A DNA stretch of 64,000 nucleotides from Polytrichum commune (Eukaryota; Streptophyta; Polytrichopsida; Polytrichales; Polytrichaceae): the NCBI GenBank assembly GCA_950295325.1, contig OX485806.1, positions 33,170,001 to 33,234,000 on the forward strand. Reading direction: 5' to 3'. This document shows, piece after piece, positions 11,661 through 23,203 of this stretch. The notes beneath the pieces were generated by a model that did not search any database, was not told where the DNA came from, and saw nothing but the letters and a program-made list of their open reading frames with translations. The position numbers and the translations under genes were made by a program. Every line of letters starts with the position of its first letter. Position 1 is the first letter of the stretch.

Positions 11661-12310
11661 GAAACTCCATTGGAAACTTTGGGAACCCTCTTGGAACCTT
11701 CAAAATCCCACACAAATGCTCTCATACATACAACCGGATAAACAATCAACCCCTTCATCTTGCAAACATTGATTATTCATCCACTAAAGTTTCATTCATC
11801 GAAAGTTTTTTTCCAGGCTACCCAAGAAGTTTTGTAGCCTCAGTGACACGCCCCTCCCCCCCCCCGGAACTAGTCCTCCAGGGAACTCCATTGGGAACTT
11901 TGAGAACCCTCTTGGAACCTTCAAAATCCCACACATATGCTCTCATACAATCAACCGGATGAACAATCAACCCCTTTATCTTGCAAACATTGATTTTCAT
12001 CCAGTGAAGTTTCATCCGTCGGAAGTTCTTTTTTCGGGCTGCTCAAGAAGTTTTGTAGCTTCACTGACCCCCCCCCCCCACCCCCGGGGAACTAGTACTC
12101 CGGGGAACTCCATTGGGAACTTTGGGAAGCCTCTTGGAACCTTCAAAACCCCACACAAATGCTCTCACACAATCAACCGGATGAACAATCAACCCCTTCA
12201 TCTCGCAAACATTGATTCTTCATCCACTAAAGTTTCATCCATCGGAACTTTTTTCCCCGGGCTGCCCGAGAAGTTTCGTAGCCTCAGTGACACGCCCCTC
12301 CCCCCTTCTT
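11655..12310 (+). repeat. Three-copy tandem repeat, ~215-bp unit, with poly-C spacers
   Basis: Three consecutive units each run GGAACTCCATTGGGAACTTT ... TTGGAACCTTCAAAA ... GCTCTCATACA ... CAACCGGAT ... CTTGCAAACATTGAT ... AAGTTT(T/C)GTAGC and end in a poly-C run (about 11856, 12067, 12296). A related single unit lies at about 34330-34560. Confidence 0.75.
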
Positions 12311-12992
12311 TTACAGATAATATGTATGCCTCAAACCCATTACCCTGTTTACTGCTCGGCTGGCTGTCGTAACAGAATAAAAGGGGGTCGTGTGTTGTAC
12401 GTGACTTCCTTCCCTTCACTTCCCTCCAAACAATTGCGGTTAGTTTGATAAATGGGGAGCTTGGTACTTTGGTACCCGGAAATACGTTAAAAGTTCGTAG
12501 GTTAACACAAAAGACAATGTACTGCTTGCAAACGTATATAATATTCTACTCAATGTAAGGTATGTGTGAGTCATGTGACCACTAGACTCTTTAATTGGAC
12601 ACCCGTTCAAGTCTCGTTGACATGTCGTGTCTTCATTGGACACGAGAACGACAAATATAGAATGCCCTCACGACCCGGTGAATGTTATCCTTCAATATCG
12701 TACACGTGTCGCTCTGCTACGAACTACAACAAGGACTCTTCTCGTGCCTACTTCGTTGTGTCTGTGACTCGACAAGGGAGCACAACAAAGTCCTGCTATA
12801 TAGCCTGTAGTAGGGCTCCTCATGTACAATATCTAGTGTGTAGTTGACTGGGTACATGTCAAGGCTTGTAGTAAAGAGCCAACACTAAAGAGACTTGTGT
12901 TGATACGGTGAGACTGGATTGTGTGCTTAAGACACATGATTCATTTTTAGGTTCAAATAAATAACATAATTGGGAGGGCCTATGTGATCACT

Positions 12993-13028
<36 letters not shown>

Positions 13029-13621
13029 GAGAGAGATTTACCTCTTATACCTTGTGAATTTCAAGTATGATTTTGCAATAGGAAATGACAATTTTTTAAA
13101 TTTCATAATAGTGCACCCATTGGGACAATCTTGAATCCAGTGCGGTGGCTAAAATTGCACGTGGAGTTGGAAGTGCCCACACCAAAGCCACATAATTTAA
13201 ACACAACAGAAATCAACTATATCAAAGGTTTTGTATGTAAGGGAAAATCAGGTATGGCAGGGTCTGCACCATTGGCAACAACTTCATTGAATGTTCTTGA
13301 AGTGATTACCATAGTTTACTAGCAGGTTAGGCAACTTGCTGCCTAATATTTAATTAAAGTTCAAAAAGTAGGTTCGGCACCTAAAAATAGCATATTCATA
13401 TTTTCAGCAATTTTCTCTTTTAATTTTTAAAAATTCGGCTTAGATTCATTTTTAATTTTCTATTTCAACTTAGATCTTGTACATCTCTCTTGCATTGAAT
13501 GACAAGTAAGATGTGAGTGAAGAGTTGAGAATGCTCTGTGCTTTATGCAAGTAGAGTGGAGTTGTGTTCAACAATGCATATGGGATATGTAAACTTTGAG
13601 GTGAAGCACCTAGTTAGACGT
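12311..13621. other. Gene-free spacer with GA microsatellite
   Basis: No convincing gene. A (GA)n microsatellite of about 44 bp, with one interruption, lies at 12993-13036. Confidence 0.45.
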
Positions 13622-13975
13622 CATTTTTATAACACGCATAACTTTTGCATAAAGTCTTCAAATGACATAAAATTTGTTGGAGGTGAAATATTACTTGATT
13701 TCTAAACTTTTCTTAGACCAACAAAATTCCAAAAATGTTGATCTTCTATGCACAAATGAGCTCCAAAAAACTGTTATGAACGCATTTTAATTTTTTGATC
13801 TTTACACGGCTGCAATGTTTTGTCCATATCTTTTGCATAAAGACTTATTTTGACACAAAACTTGTTGGAGGTGGAAGAAGGATTGATTTCTCAACTTTTG
13901 TTAGTTGGACAATATTCTATAAAAACTTCATCTTCTATGCTCAATTGGACTCCAAAAATTTGTGTACAACACATT
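13622..13975 (+). repeat. Direct duplication, ~190-bp unit
   Basis: Two diverged consecutive copies share CTTTTGCATAAAG, TTGTTGGAGGTG, ATCTTCTATGC and CTCCAAAAA. There is no coding signal. Confidence 0.5.
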
Positions 13976-14527
13976 TGGAAAGCCTTGCCTAGAGTCTTGC
14001 TACTTCTTAACCCATATTCTTTGTGGACTATGTACGTGAGCTTGATTACAAAAGGAGCACCTTCTCTCCTTCAAAATTCACATATGCTTCCACTGTAAGT
14101 AAAACTCTAGTGAGAAGTAAAAATTTCTTACTTTTAGGCAATTTTGAAAAATAATTAATTTTATATTCGGCAAAAAATGCCAATAATATTCCAAAATTTT
14201 AGGCATCTATTTTTTGAATTATTTTGTGCCGAACTTGCTATTAAACTACGGTATACTAGGTGAGAGGGAATTATTGCATACAAGCACACCTCTCATCCAT
14301 CCGACATGAAAATGTGATCCCCTGTAGGTTCATGGCCAAATTTATATCAAGTGTCTCAAGTGTCTTGGATTAGACTAATTTGGAGTCTTTAAATCTAATT
14401 CCAGTGTCAAGTCAACTTAAGAAAGTAACCCTTGAGTTGCATACTATATCATGGCTTCAACGCTGGATAAATGAGAGATATGCTCATAGGATTAGCAAGT
14501 TTGTTGAAATATTTCAAGGATCAAGGT

Positions 14528-14700
14528 GTATTACACTAAATATTGAATTTAGTGTCATCAATTCTATTTGTCTTGCTCAATACTAATCGTAAAACCGCCT
14601 GTGTAGTGTCACTAACACTAAATGTAACCCTTATGCTATTTGTCATTCCTTGTTAAAAAAGAGAGTAAAGTTTGGACATAGTAGATTTACATTGTTGGAA
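14528..14700 (+). mobile_element. MITE family D, left half only
   Basis: It starts TTACACTAAATATTGAATTTAGTGTC and continues with the family D interior (TTCTATTTGTCTTGCTCAAT, GTGTAGTGTCACTAACACTA). Full-length copies are at 41966-42356 and 61125-61505; the right half is missing here. Confidence 0.6.
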
Positions 14701-14918
14701 TTACTTTCAATTATTAAGCGAATTTTCAACCAAATTTCAGTCAATTATCACAATACGTGACTGATCTGAAGTGAAGTGACATTGAAAAAGGATCGAGGTT
14801 AGGGTCTCAAGAGGCTCGTTTACTTCAATCAAAGACCACCTATTAGGGTTGGGTCGGGGTTGAGGTTGGACTGATTTTGGGGGTTTATGGTAGACATGCC
14901 TAAATCCAACGCATCATT

Positions 14919-15174
14919 AAATAAATAACCAACATCGGGCAATTCCATGTGAATTTGAGTCCATTGGCCCTATTCTGTTTAAGAATCCTCTTGGTGCAGG
15001 GTGGGGTTTATTATCTACCTTGTGATGGGTGGGTTCTTGACTTCCTACCTACTTAGCTAGTTTTTTCCGTCAAGTAGAGAGAAAATTTCACAGCGGGAAT
15101 TGAACCGCCAACCACTCCATTCGGAAATGGGTGCTTCCCAACTATCACCCGGTACTTTAGGGTCATCTTGGACC
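14919..15174 (-). mobile_element. SINE-1, near full length
   Basis: On the minus strand it starts GGTCCAAGATGACCCTAAAG, followed by TACCGGGTGATAG, the box B GGTTCAATTCCC, CTCTCTACTTGACGG and a TTATTTATTTAAT tail. GGTTCAATTCCC is a near-perfect Pol III box B and CCAACCACTCC lies where the tRNA anticodon/TPsiC region would be. It is the best preserved tRNA-like head of the SINE-1 family in the window. Confidence 0.7.
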
Positions 15175-15189
15175 TAACACATCATTAAT

Positions 15190-15545
15190 TTCGATACCTA
15201 TATGTGAGTTGTATGTGGTTAGGTTTGAATCTGCAACACTCACCAAATAGACATGTGTTTAGAAGAGGTTGGAGTCTGTGGTTAGAATATGGTAATCATT
15301 CAACATGATCTTTTTTTTTTAGGGGGTGGGGGGGGGAGGGGGCAATATGACTGCTTAATGAGCATGGGAACGTTCACTTTGATGATTAATAAGATATTCA
15401 TATGAGCTTTGAGAATTATGAAGCAATTGATTACGGGCACGATTTGGATTTGCTAATCATCTTGCACTGATTGTGTATTCCAGATCCTACAAGGAGTGGG
15501 TGGAGAGAGAAAAAATATATGTGAGTAACACACATCTACCTTAGT
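15190..15545 (+). mobile_element. MITE family A copy
   Basis: Has the family A body (TGAGTTGTATGTGGTTAGG, ACATGTGTTTAGAAGAGG, CTTAATGAGCATGG, GATTTGGATTTGCTAATC) and ends ACATCTACCTTA. It carries a poly-T/poly-G expansion at about 15310-15345. Confidence 0.6.
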
Positions 15546-16319
15546 TGAGGTTAATCCGAAGAGGCCAAAGCAAATTCTTCCCCAAAAAAGTTGTCAAGAA
15601 TAATTCAGTTCAACTCATAAGTTTATTAAAGACATATCAACACTTCTTCTAATAAATGTGATTGTAAGTATCTAAGCTTTGTAGACTTAGGATTGTTTCC
15701 ACAAACCATTAGCCCATCCCATGTGTCCACTACCGGAAAATCATAGCGTAAACGTGTATGCTAGTGTTTTTTTTTGGGGGGGCAAAGAGGACTACATGGA
15801 CAATAGAAATTCCACTTCAACCTTGAAGAATCAATGAAACCTCGTGAGCTTGTTGTTCGCTTCCTAATTAGAGTCAAGGACACTTTGAACAACCCTACGT
15901 TACTAACCCCCCCCCCCCCACCAATGGACTACATTTAAAAGGCCCTCTCGACCGAGTACGGACCAATTGGCATTGGGAACAAGATTGGCCTTGGTCGCAT
16001 TATAATTTAAAGAGAAGTGGTGGAGACGGCGAAAGTCAAGGGGTGGGGGGGTTGACCGGATGCTTTGGAGGTAAGTAGGAGGTACCTTACACCCAACCAA
16101 CCAACAAGAACCCAACCAACCTCCCTCCCTCCGTAACTCCCCTTGCGTGGTACTTCCCTTTAAATTTTTCCTCCTCCTTCGTGCAATAACTTATCGACTT
16201 GATTGGACGTGCTCCGGCGGGCACCACGTAAAATGGGCACCTCGTCCGGAGCCAAACGGAACGGAGGGGTGGTCATCCACATTGGCTTTGGTTTTAGAGA
16301 GAAGGAGAGAGAGAAAGAA
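15546..16319. other. Gene-free spacer
   Basis: No gene recognised. G- and C-homopolymer tracts lie at about 15773-15782 and 15907-15919. Confidence 0.35.
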
Positions 16320-17940
16320 GGTTTTGGACCCATGACGTTGGGACTCCCACGCGAGGAGACCGTGGGAACGTGCATGTTGACACTAAACTACTTCATAAAC
16401 GCATCGACATTCAACACTTATTGACTTGTTGACACTCAATACACTTAATGACAAGTGCACTCTAAACCCTGTAATGTCAACCTCCTTAATGTCACTTCTT
16501 CTCTTATATCTTGAAACCTTAGGGAGCGGATGTTCTGAGTCTAAATTGCACTCCTTATTGTTATGTGTCCCTCCCATATATCACATATCTTGACATTAAA
16601 ATAAACCACTGAAGATTCAAACCACGTGCTTGCACACATCACCTTGTTGTCATTGTAGTTGTTGAGTTTTGGACCCATGACGTTGGGAATCCCACGTGAG
16701 GAGACCGTGGGAACGTGCATGTTGACACTAAACTACTTCATAAACGCATCGACATTCAACACTTATTGACTTGTTGACACTCAATACACTTAATGACAAG
16801 TACACTCTAAACCTCGTAATGTCAACCTCCTTAATGTCACTTCTTCTCTTATATCCTGAAACCAGTGATCGGGGAAATTTTTGGGTATAATCGGTTGAGA
16901 TCCTAGTGTTTGCAAGTCCAACCGGTTACATGTTGACATCCTCCGGTTTTCCTTTATCAAATTGGGGTATATTCTATAAATCCCTCTAAAATGATCGGTA
17001 ATTTTCCTACAGTCTTGAACTTCAACCGGTTATTTCTCAAACTCAACTGGTTCATTTGTAACTAACTGCCGGTTCTCCTCGATCATTGCCTGAAACCCTA
17101 GGGAACGGATGATTCTGAGTCTAAATCGCACTCCTTATTGTTACGTGTGCTTCCCATATATCACATATCTTGACATTAAAATAAACCACTGAAGATTCAA
17201 ACCACGTGCTTGCACACATCACGTTGTCGTCATTGTAGTTGTTGAGTTTTGGACTCATGACGTTGGGAGTCCCACGTGAGGAGACCGTGGGAACGTGCAT
17301 GTTGACACTAAACTACTTCATAAACGCATCGACATTCAACACTTATTGACTTGTTGACACTCAATACACTTAATGACAAGTGCACTCTAAACCCCGTAAT
17401 GTCAACCTCCTTAATGTCACTTCTTCTCTTATATCTTGAAACCCTAGGGAGCGGATGTTCTGAGTCTAAATTGCACTCCTTATTGTTATGTGTCCCTCCC
17501 ATATATCACATATCTTGACATTAAAATAAACCACTGAAGATTCAAACCACGTGCTTGCACACATCACCTTGTTGTCATTGTAGTTGTTGAGTTTTGGACC
17601 CATGACGTTGGGAGTCCCATGTGAGGAGACCGTGGGAACGTGCATGTTGACACTAAACTACTTCATAAACGCATCGACATTCAACACTTATTGACTTGTT
17701 GACATTAAATACACTTAATGACAAGTGCACTCTTAACCTCGTAATGTCAACCTCCTTAATGTCACTTCTTCTCTTATATCTTGAAACCCTAGGGAACGGA
17801 TGTTTCTGAGTCTAAATCGCACTCCTGATTGTTACGTGTGCCTCCCATATATCACATATCTTGACATTAAAATAAACCACTGAAGATTCAAACCATGTGC
17901 TTGCACACATCACGTTGTCGTCATTGTAGTTATTGTCATT
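16320..17940 (+). repeat. Tandem array, ~345-bp unit, four copies
   Basis: Units begin GTTTTGGACCCATGACGTTG at 16320, 16666, 17246 and 17591. Spacing is 346, 580 and 345 bp; the 580-bp unit contains a 226-bp MITE insertion plus small changes. Each unit joins a GTGGGAACGTGCATGTTGAC segment to the left portion of a pogo-like MITE (CACTCTAAACC, TAATGTCAC repeats, TTGACATTAAAATAAACCAC). Copies are highly similar, so amplification is fairly recent. There is no coding content. Confidence 0.85.
16863..17088 (+). mobile_element. hAT-type MITE (family C), 226 bp, 8-bp TSD
   Basis: Terminal repeats are CAGTGATCGGGG at the left and the inverse of CAATGATCGAGGAGAACC at the right. It is flanked by a perfect 8-bp duplication CCTGAAAC (16855-16862 and 17089-17096). 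The neighbouring array units show the same site without the insertion (CTTGAAACCCTAGGG). CARTG termini with an 8-bp duplication are diagnostic of hAT elements. Internal motifs AACCGGTT and CTCAAACTCAACCGG recur in all copies. Confidence 0.93.
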
Positions 17941-18088
17941 ACTGCGATGCTGACTTTGTATTTTTCCATAATGTCACATGCTACACTAAATCTCTTGTAC
18001 CATGCATCCCTGATAGCGTTGCATAGCTTCTTAATATCACATGCATTGTGGTTGCCACGAGCGTGATATTATGGAGTTTAGAGTGCAC
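17725..18088 (+). mobile_element. Pogo-like MITE with 26-bp imperfect TIRs
   Basis: The left end GTGCACTCTTAACCTCGTAA is the inverse of the right end TTATGGAGTTTAGAGTGCAC. TAATGTCA-type motifs repeat just inside both ends, as in the Tigger element at 9540-10829 (CAGTCTAACCTTGATAATGT). The last tandem-array unit supplies its left half; a related copy is at about 38840-39200. Confidence 0.6.
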
Positions 18089-18449
18089 TTTCAAAGTAGG
18101 GTCACCGCTCTTGGGGTGCAACCTCTTATTCCTTACTTTACTATGATTGGAAAATTTGTAAGTTGATGAGCACAAGAAGGGTTTATCAGCTCTTAAATTA
18201 TGGCCATCTTAGAGTTGTATTTTTTTTTTGTGTGTGCTTTTTTGGGGTCAAGTTTTCAAGGGAGCAACTTTGACTACAATCATCTGAGTGATGAAGCCAC
18301 AAATGGACAAGAAATTTTCATACAAATTTGGACATAGTCATCTAAAATTGGACAATTTCATCCAATTTTCTATGATTATGCGATTCTTTGATGATTCCAT
18401 CCACGGGAAAACATGGAAATCGAAGAAATTCCCTAATCTACTTGTATAT

Positions 18450-18612
18450 GTTCAAAGTGATAATTAATAAGATATTTACATGAGCTCTGAAAACCATGAG
18501 GAAAGTGGCTATGGCCTCAATTTGGATTTGCTAACCACCTCATGCTAATCGCATGTTTCGTCTCCAAGGAGAAGTGTGCTAGTCGAAAGAAGTAACCATT
18601 TTAAGACCCATC
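18450..18612 (+). mobile_element. MITE family A, right half
   Basis: Matches the family A right half: TTAATAAGATATTTACATG, GTGGCTATGGCCTCAATTTG, GAGAAGTGTGCTAGTCG, AAGTAACCATTTTAAGACCC. Confidence 0.55.
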
Positions 18613-18863
18613 AGCCAAATATATTGGAGCTTAGAATCGCACGGAAGTCATAATACGGTTCTTTAGTTTGGCTTATCGTACTAGCACTTTGGGTCATTGA
18701 CCTACCTCCATATGTTTTTGGCTTCTTTGTGCAATGATGTGATTCATTTATGCCTTAAAAACCAAAATCATTCATACATTTGTAATTGTGCATGATAATA
18801 ATAATGAAAAAATTATCTAATTTTTTTTTGTATATTTTGTAATGATGTTCTCGGTATTGAGGG

Positions 18864-19089
18864 TAGTGAACGGGAAAATTTTTGAGCCAACTTGGTTGTT
18901 GTCCTTACCTCTTCATTATGAACTAGTTATTCATTGAAATGCTCGGTTATTCCTTGTATTATAATTTTAAAATAGTAAAAATTTCAAAATCTAGTTTGGT
19001 TTATTTCCTAGAGTTTTGATTTTGATTTAGTAATTTTGGAAACCGAACTGGTTAATTTGTGACTAGTAGTTGGTTCTCCCCGTTCATTG
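18864..19089 (+). mobile_element. hAT-type MITE (family C), diverged copy
   Basis: The ends are TAGTGAACGGG and the inverse of CAATGAACGGGGAGAACC. The length is again 226 bp. The flanking octamers ATTGAGGG (18856-18863) and ATTTAGGG (19090-19097) match at 7 of 8 bases. The interior is strongly diverged from the 16.9-kb copy, so this is an older insertion. Confidence 0.8.
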
Positions 19090-19799
19090 ATTTAGGGCAT
19101 CTTCAACTTGAAGGAAATAATCTCCCATCCTATTTATGCAAGTTGGGCCTTGACACTCAATATACGTGTGTACATACAAGGTGGAGGGTGCTCAAACCAA
19201 CTCTATTTATGCGATTTGACCTATTTTAGAAAAGAAAGAGAAAGAACCTCAATTTTTGTATGAGTCGACGTGAATATGAGCCCATTTGCTTTGTGCTAAT
19301 CATGTTTGACCAAGTTGTAGGGTAAGGTGTATAACCTTTCTTTCAAAAGGTGGGCTCTAAGGGTCCTAAGCAGCTATATTATACATAACTTGTCCAAGTG
19401 GCGTGTTGGGTTATGGGGGTGGGTTAACTGGGGTTTGTTCTTGGTCTAGTGTTCTTTTGTTGAGGATAAAGGAGGTGAGGGTGCTTTATGGCATTTTGGT
19501 GTATGGCTTTCATTAGGTTTTCAATTGCGGGTTTGGGGATGTTTAGTGCAAATTTGAGTGTTTGCGTAATTTGTGCATCAGATTTACTAGGTGTTGTCTA
19601 CAACGAGTTGGATAATTTGTGGTGTATGTTTTTGTTGGATAGCCATTTGCCTATGTATGTAAAGTTAAGTCTGGCCACATGGGTTTCTCTTTTTCTATGT
19701 TCTTTGTTGATGAAGTTGTGTAGGTTTCGTATGGAGCCATCCTATGTGGCCGATGGTACGCTAGTGAGCCAATATGGGTTTGAGTGTGCCATGTGCATC

Positions 19800-19960
19800 A
19801 GGGGGTTTCTTTGTCTTTAGTTGTTCCTTCATTTGCTAGTTCATCTGCTATCTCATTCCCAACGGATCCCATGTGTGCTCTAACTTTTTGTATGGTTGTT
19901 TTCTATTTGGTCCAATATATTTCTTGCATGATGGCTCCAATTAGTGGGGTTATCTTGGTG
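19800..19960 (-). pseudogene. RNase H domain fragment of a LINE-type retroelement
   Basis: On the minus strand the sequence encodes KVRAHMGSVGNEIADELANE, which matches the terminal GNE.AD.LA block of RNase HI domains in retroelements. In-frame stops lie on both sides (TAG about 35 bp upstream, TGA about 20 residues downstream). Only the end of the domain is recognisable. The large plus-strand open frame over it at 19488-19820 is its shadow. Confidence 0.6.
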
Positions 19961-20439
19961 ATTGTATTGTGATGATGAGTGTCTTAAGTGGTCATTTATT
20001 GGTATATGATGTTGACGCTGTCGATGAAAATGCAGGTGTTGAACTATCCTATCCTTATGATATTGATGGCCAGCAGTATGTACATTTATGCTCTAAGAAT
20101 GTTTTAGGTACAAATAATAAACTACACCACATCTTTGATTGCACCATTCTAATTGAATTTCTTTATGTCACCCCTCCCCCCATGAGCTACTTCAAACACA
20201 TCCCCTCAAACATCAAACATCAAACACCAACATACACATTTGTCGTCACATATTAAAGTGGCGCAGTAGAGGTCACAAGCATGTTTTTAAGCCTTACAAA
20301 ACAATTGCAACAAACTTTAACCCTACAATAATCCAAACGATTTAACACGCCGAAAATCTCACACTACGTGGAGTTGAGGGGAACGGTCCTCTAAGGATTA
20401 GTGAGGCATGAAATGAAATTGATTTTAGACTTTGGAAAG

Positions 20440-20781
20440 CCAAAATGCTAACAGGACTGCCAAGATGGTTTCAAACCAGCTAATTTTTCAAAGTGGCAGA
20501 GTGTGGTAGTCTCCATGAGATAGAGACTAATGTCAACTTCATGATCTGATTCGGAAAAACTTATAGCTCCCTAAAATTACATTCTCAAATACTGATGGAA
20601 ACTTATCTTTAATGTGGTTATACAGGGGACACTCCAACACAAGGTGTGTTTTGTGTTCACCTACATTGTAAGAGCAATTTGGATAAAGCGTTGGGTAAAT
20701 GAGCAATTTGGAGAAAGTTGTGGAGTTTATCTTGGTAGTAGAATTTATAATTCCCACCTCTTCTTTACGTTGAGAACACAC
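20440..20781 (-). pseudogene. Retroelement C-terminal zinc-knuckle fragment
   Basis: The minus-strand frame contains PNCSYNVGEHKTHLVLECPL followed by YNHIKDKFPS. This is the C..C(...)E..H....CP.Y spacing found at the C-terminus of LINE reverse-transcriptase polyproteins (first Cys replaced). The following KISWFET segment recurs at 33700-33840. No reverse-transcriptase core is visible. It is a 3' LINE relic of moderate certainty. Confidence 0.5.
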
Positions 20782-22249
20782 CGCATAGCTTTAGCATCAA
20801 GTGTGGATGTCACCAATTCCGTGATTCAAGACAACAAGCTTGCCATACAAAAGTATTGATGCATGCGAACAATGAAGCGAACCATGTAGAGTTTGAACCG
20901 ATGTTGGACTCGTATCGTTTATAAATTTTTATTGTCTTTATTTTTATTACCATTTGGGTATCTATGATGAGGATTTCATATGTTTTTGATACCTAAAGAA
21001 TATGTATGTTTGATAGTGTAGGTGTTCTTGGTACCATTTAGGTGTACAAACCATGCAAGGACCTTCAACCTAGGCAAAATTCATCCTAATATTAATATGG
21101 TTTAGAATGGCAATGACTCAAATAAGAACTTAGGTATACGAAGGTTGCCTCACCTTGACATATCTATCAAATATCAATATTTGACTACTGTTATAAGTTC
21201 GAGATTTATGGGTAGGTTCTTTGATAGCTTTGATATTGATGTTAATTATTGATACCCATGCATCCACCTATATATTGGTCCAACATCGGTTTGAACATTA
21301 CATAATACATGATGGACATCATGTGAACCTTGACAACTAACAACAACCTCAATAAAATAGTGGTGTTCATATCAAGAACCCAATTAAGAACTCATATCAA
21401 GATGGTTTAGGTAGGACGACCCAAACATTAGACCATGTTGTTGTGGTCCATATATTAATTTGAGACAAGAGAAAGTCTCAAATTAACGAATATAGTGATT
21501 GATGTTTGATCATACATTTGCTAACATAACACAAACATTGAGAGGCAACTAAGCTTATCAATAGACAATAGAGAAGAAGAAAGACTAATTGAATAACACT
21601 TGCATACCTCATGCACATGTACATTTAGACCTAAATTGTGCAAGTTGACTGGACGCCTACAAAGAACAAACTAATTGACTAGCAAGGTAGGTGGCGTATA
21701 GATGGATAATTTTCTTTGAGCACCACTTCTTGTAGGTCACAAAACATGCAGTTAGTGCAAGATGATTAGGGTGCAAGCATGGTCAAGTGGACCAAAAAAA
21801 ATGCTTTGGTATACTAAATCTATAATTTTTTGGTCAAGTGGCTGAAAAGTAGTAGCAAAATGTTGTTTAATTTTTTTTTTAAAAACACTTTATGGTGCCC
21901 TCTATTGTTGTGTCATGTACTCAAATATAAAATATAAAGTTGAGAGTCTCAAATCTTATCAGTAGAAGTAATGCTCAAAAGCAAATGGCCAATTTTGTTT
22001 TGACAAATTTCATGACCTTAAATATTTTGAAATTGGAATGCTTTTCATATTTTTTGAATTCGTTATAAACACAAGGAAATGTTAGAAAATGTATAAAACT
22101 ATTAATTGTATGTAATTTTATCCTAATCAAACAAAATTTAGCAATCGCTTTATGAAAGTGAAGATTCTTGTGTTAATTACCTCCCCCCCCCCTTTCCCCC
22201 CAAAAATCATACCGACTATTCAACCCATAATGACTAGCATATGTTGAGC
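20782..22249. other. Gene-free spacer with a family A scrap
   Basis: No gene seen. 21665-21780 is a reverse-oriented partial family A copy (GCAAGGTAGGTGG ... AACATGCAGTTAGTGCAAGATG). A poly-C tract lies at about 22182-22190. Confidence 0.4.
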
Positions 22250-22720
22250 ATGTCATCTCATCTTTTTGATGCTCAGTTCTTAGATCCACACCCAACCACA
22301 TACTCATGTATATGTAGGTGATTGAAACACAGTTGTGTTCAATTTAAGGCAGGGGGGGTCTTAAGTGGCTCAATTTCTTAATTGGACCCCTGGACTTTGA
22401 TCGTTATGTGGTTTCGGTGAGGATTACAAAGCAAACATCACAAAGACACATGTTGAAAAGAGATTGGACTATGTCTTCAAATACTAATAACTACTCTACA
22501 CTCAACAGTGAACATAATTAGAAGGACCGATGTATCATGTTAAGAAATCAACAAACATGCGCTTTCGATAACCATAACTCAATCAAGGGAGGTCCGATTT
22601 TCAATCCGGTTTTTGCATATGTTTGTTAATGATGCTACACAAATTTCATTGTTAATGTTTGCAAATCTTATCGTCATTAGAAGTTGGAGAACATGAAGAA
22701 TGTACCAAAGAACACCCACG
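22250..22720 (-). mobile_element. MITE family B copy with family A-like segment
   Basis: The right portion (TTAAGAAATCAACAAACATG, CATAACTCAATCAAGGGAGG, GAAGTTGGAGAACATG, ending ACCAAAGAACACCCACG) is family B in inverse orientation. The middle (ACACATGTTGAAAAGAGATTGGACTATG) is typical of family A. It may be a chimera or a member linking the two families. Confidence 0.5.
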
Positions 22721-22775
22721 TACGATCTGCACGTCTGCCTTAAGTTTAGAATGCCATTGAATTGAAGAAAGGCAA

Positions 22776-22875
22776 GGGGGGGGGGGGGGGGGATCGAGTC
22801 AGGCTTGCTCGTAGTGTACTTGTTCTGTTTACTATTATTATTATTATTACTGTTGTTGTTGTTATTATTGTTACC
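22776..22875. repeat. Poly-G tract and ATT/GTT microsatellite
   Basis: A G run of about 17 lies at 22776-22792, followed at about 22835-22872 by (ATT)n-(GTT)n-(ATT)n. Confidence 0.9.
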
Positions 22876-23203
22876 CATTTATAAATAGGGTGCATGGGAC
22901 TGGGGTTCAGTTACGGTTCAAGAGTCTCTCCTGTCCGGCTTGACTGGAGGGTAGGAAGGTCGAGAAGGAAAGCAAAGCAAAAGGAAAGGCTCCCCACAAC
23001 TTTAATAACTTAAGTGACTTCAACCAACAACGAAGGCTAGCTGTTCAAGTCAGGCTCTTTCCGGACACCACTTTTCCCAATAATGCACCTTCGCTTGTAT
23101 GCCACGTGTTGATCTCGCCTTCCCATTGTACCCCGTTCACTTACCCAACTTACGTGCTTGGGGCGTTCTTTCGTTGCTTTGCTTTGCTTCATCGTCGGAC
23201 ACG

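Noticed and set aside
16320-17940. Repeated 64-residue minus-strand frame (VSRYKRRSDIKEVDITGFRV) as a small gene family
   Set aside because: It recurs only because it lies in the tandem array; the frame crosses the MITE-derived segment and has no homology.
19488-19820. 110-residue plus-strand open frame
   Set aside because: It overlaps the minus-strand RNase H fragment and has no recognisable features; treated as a shadow.
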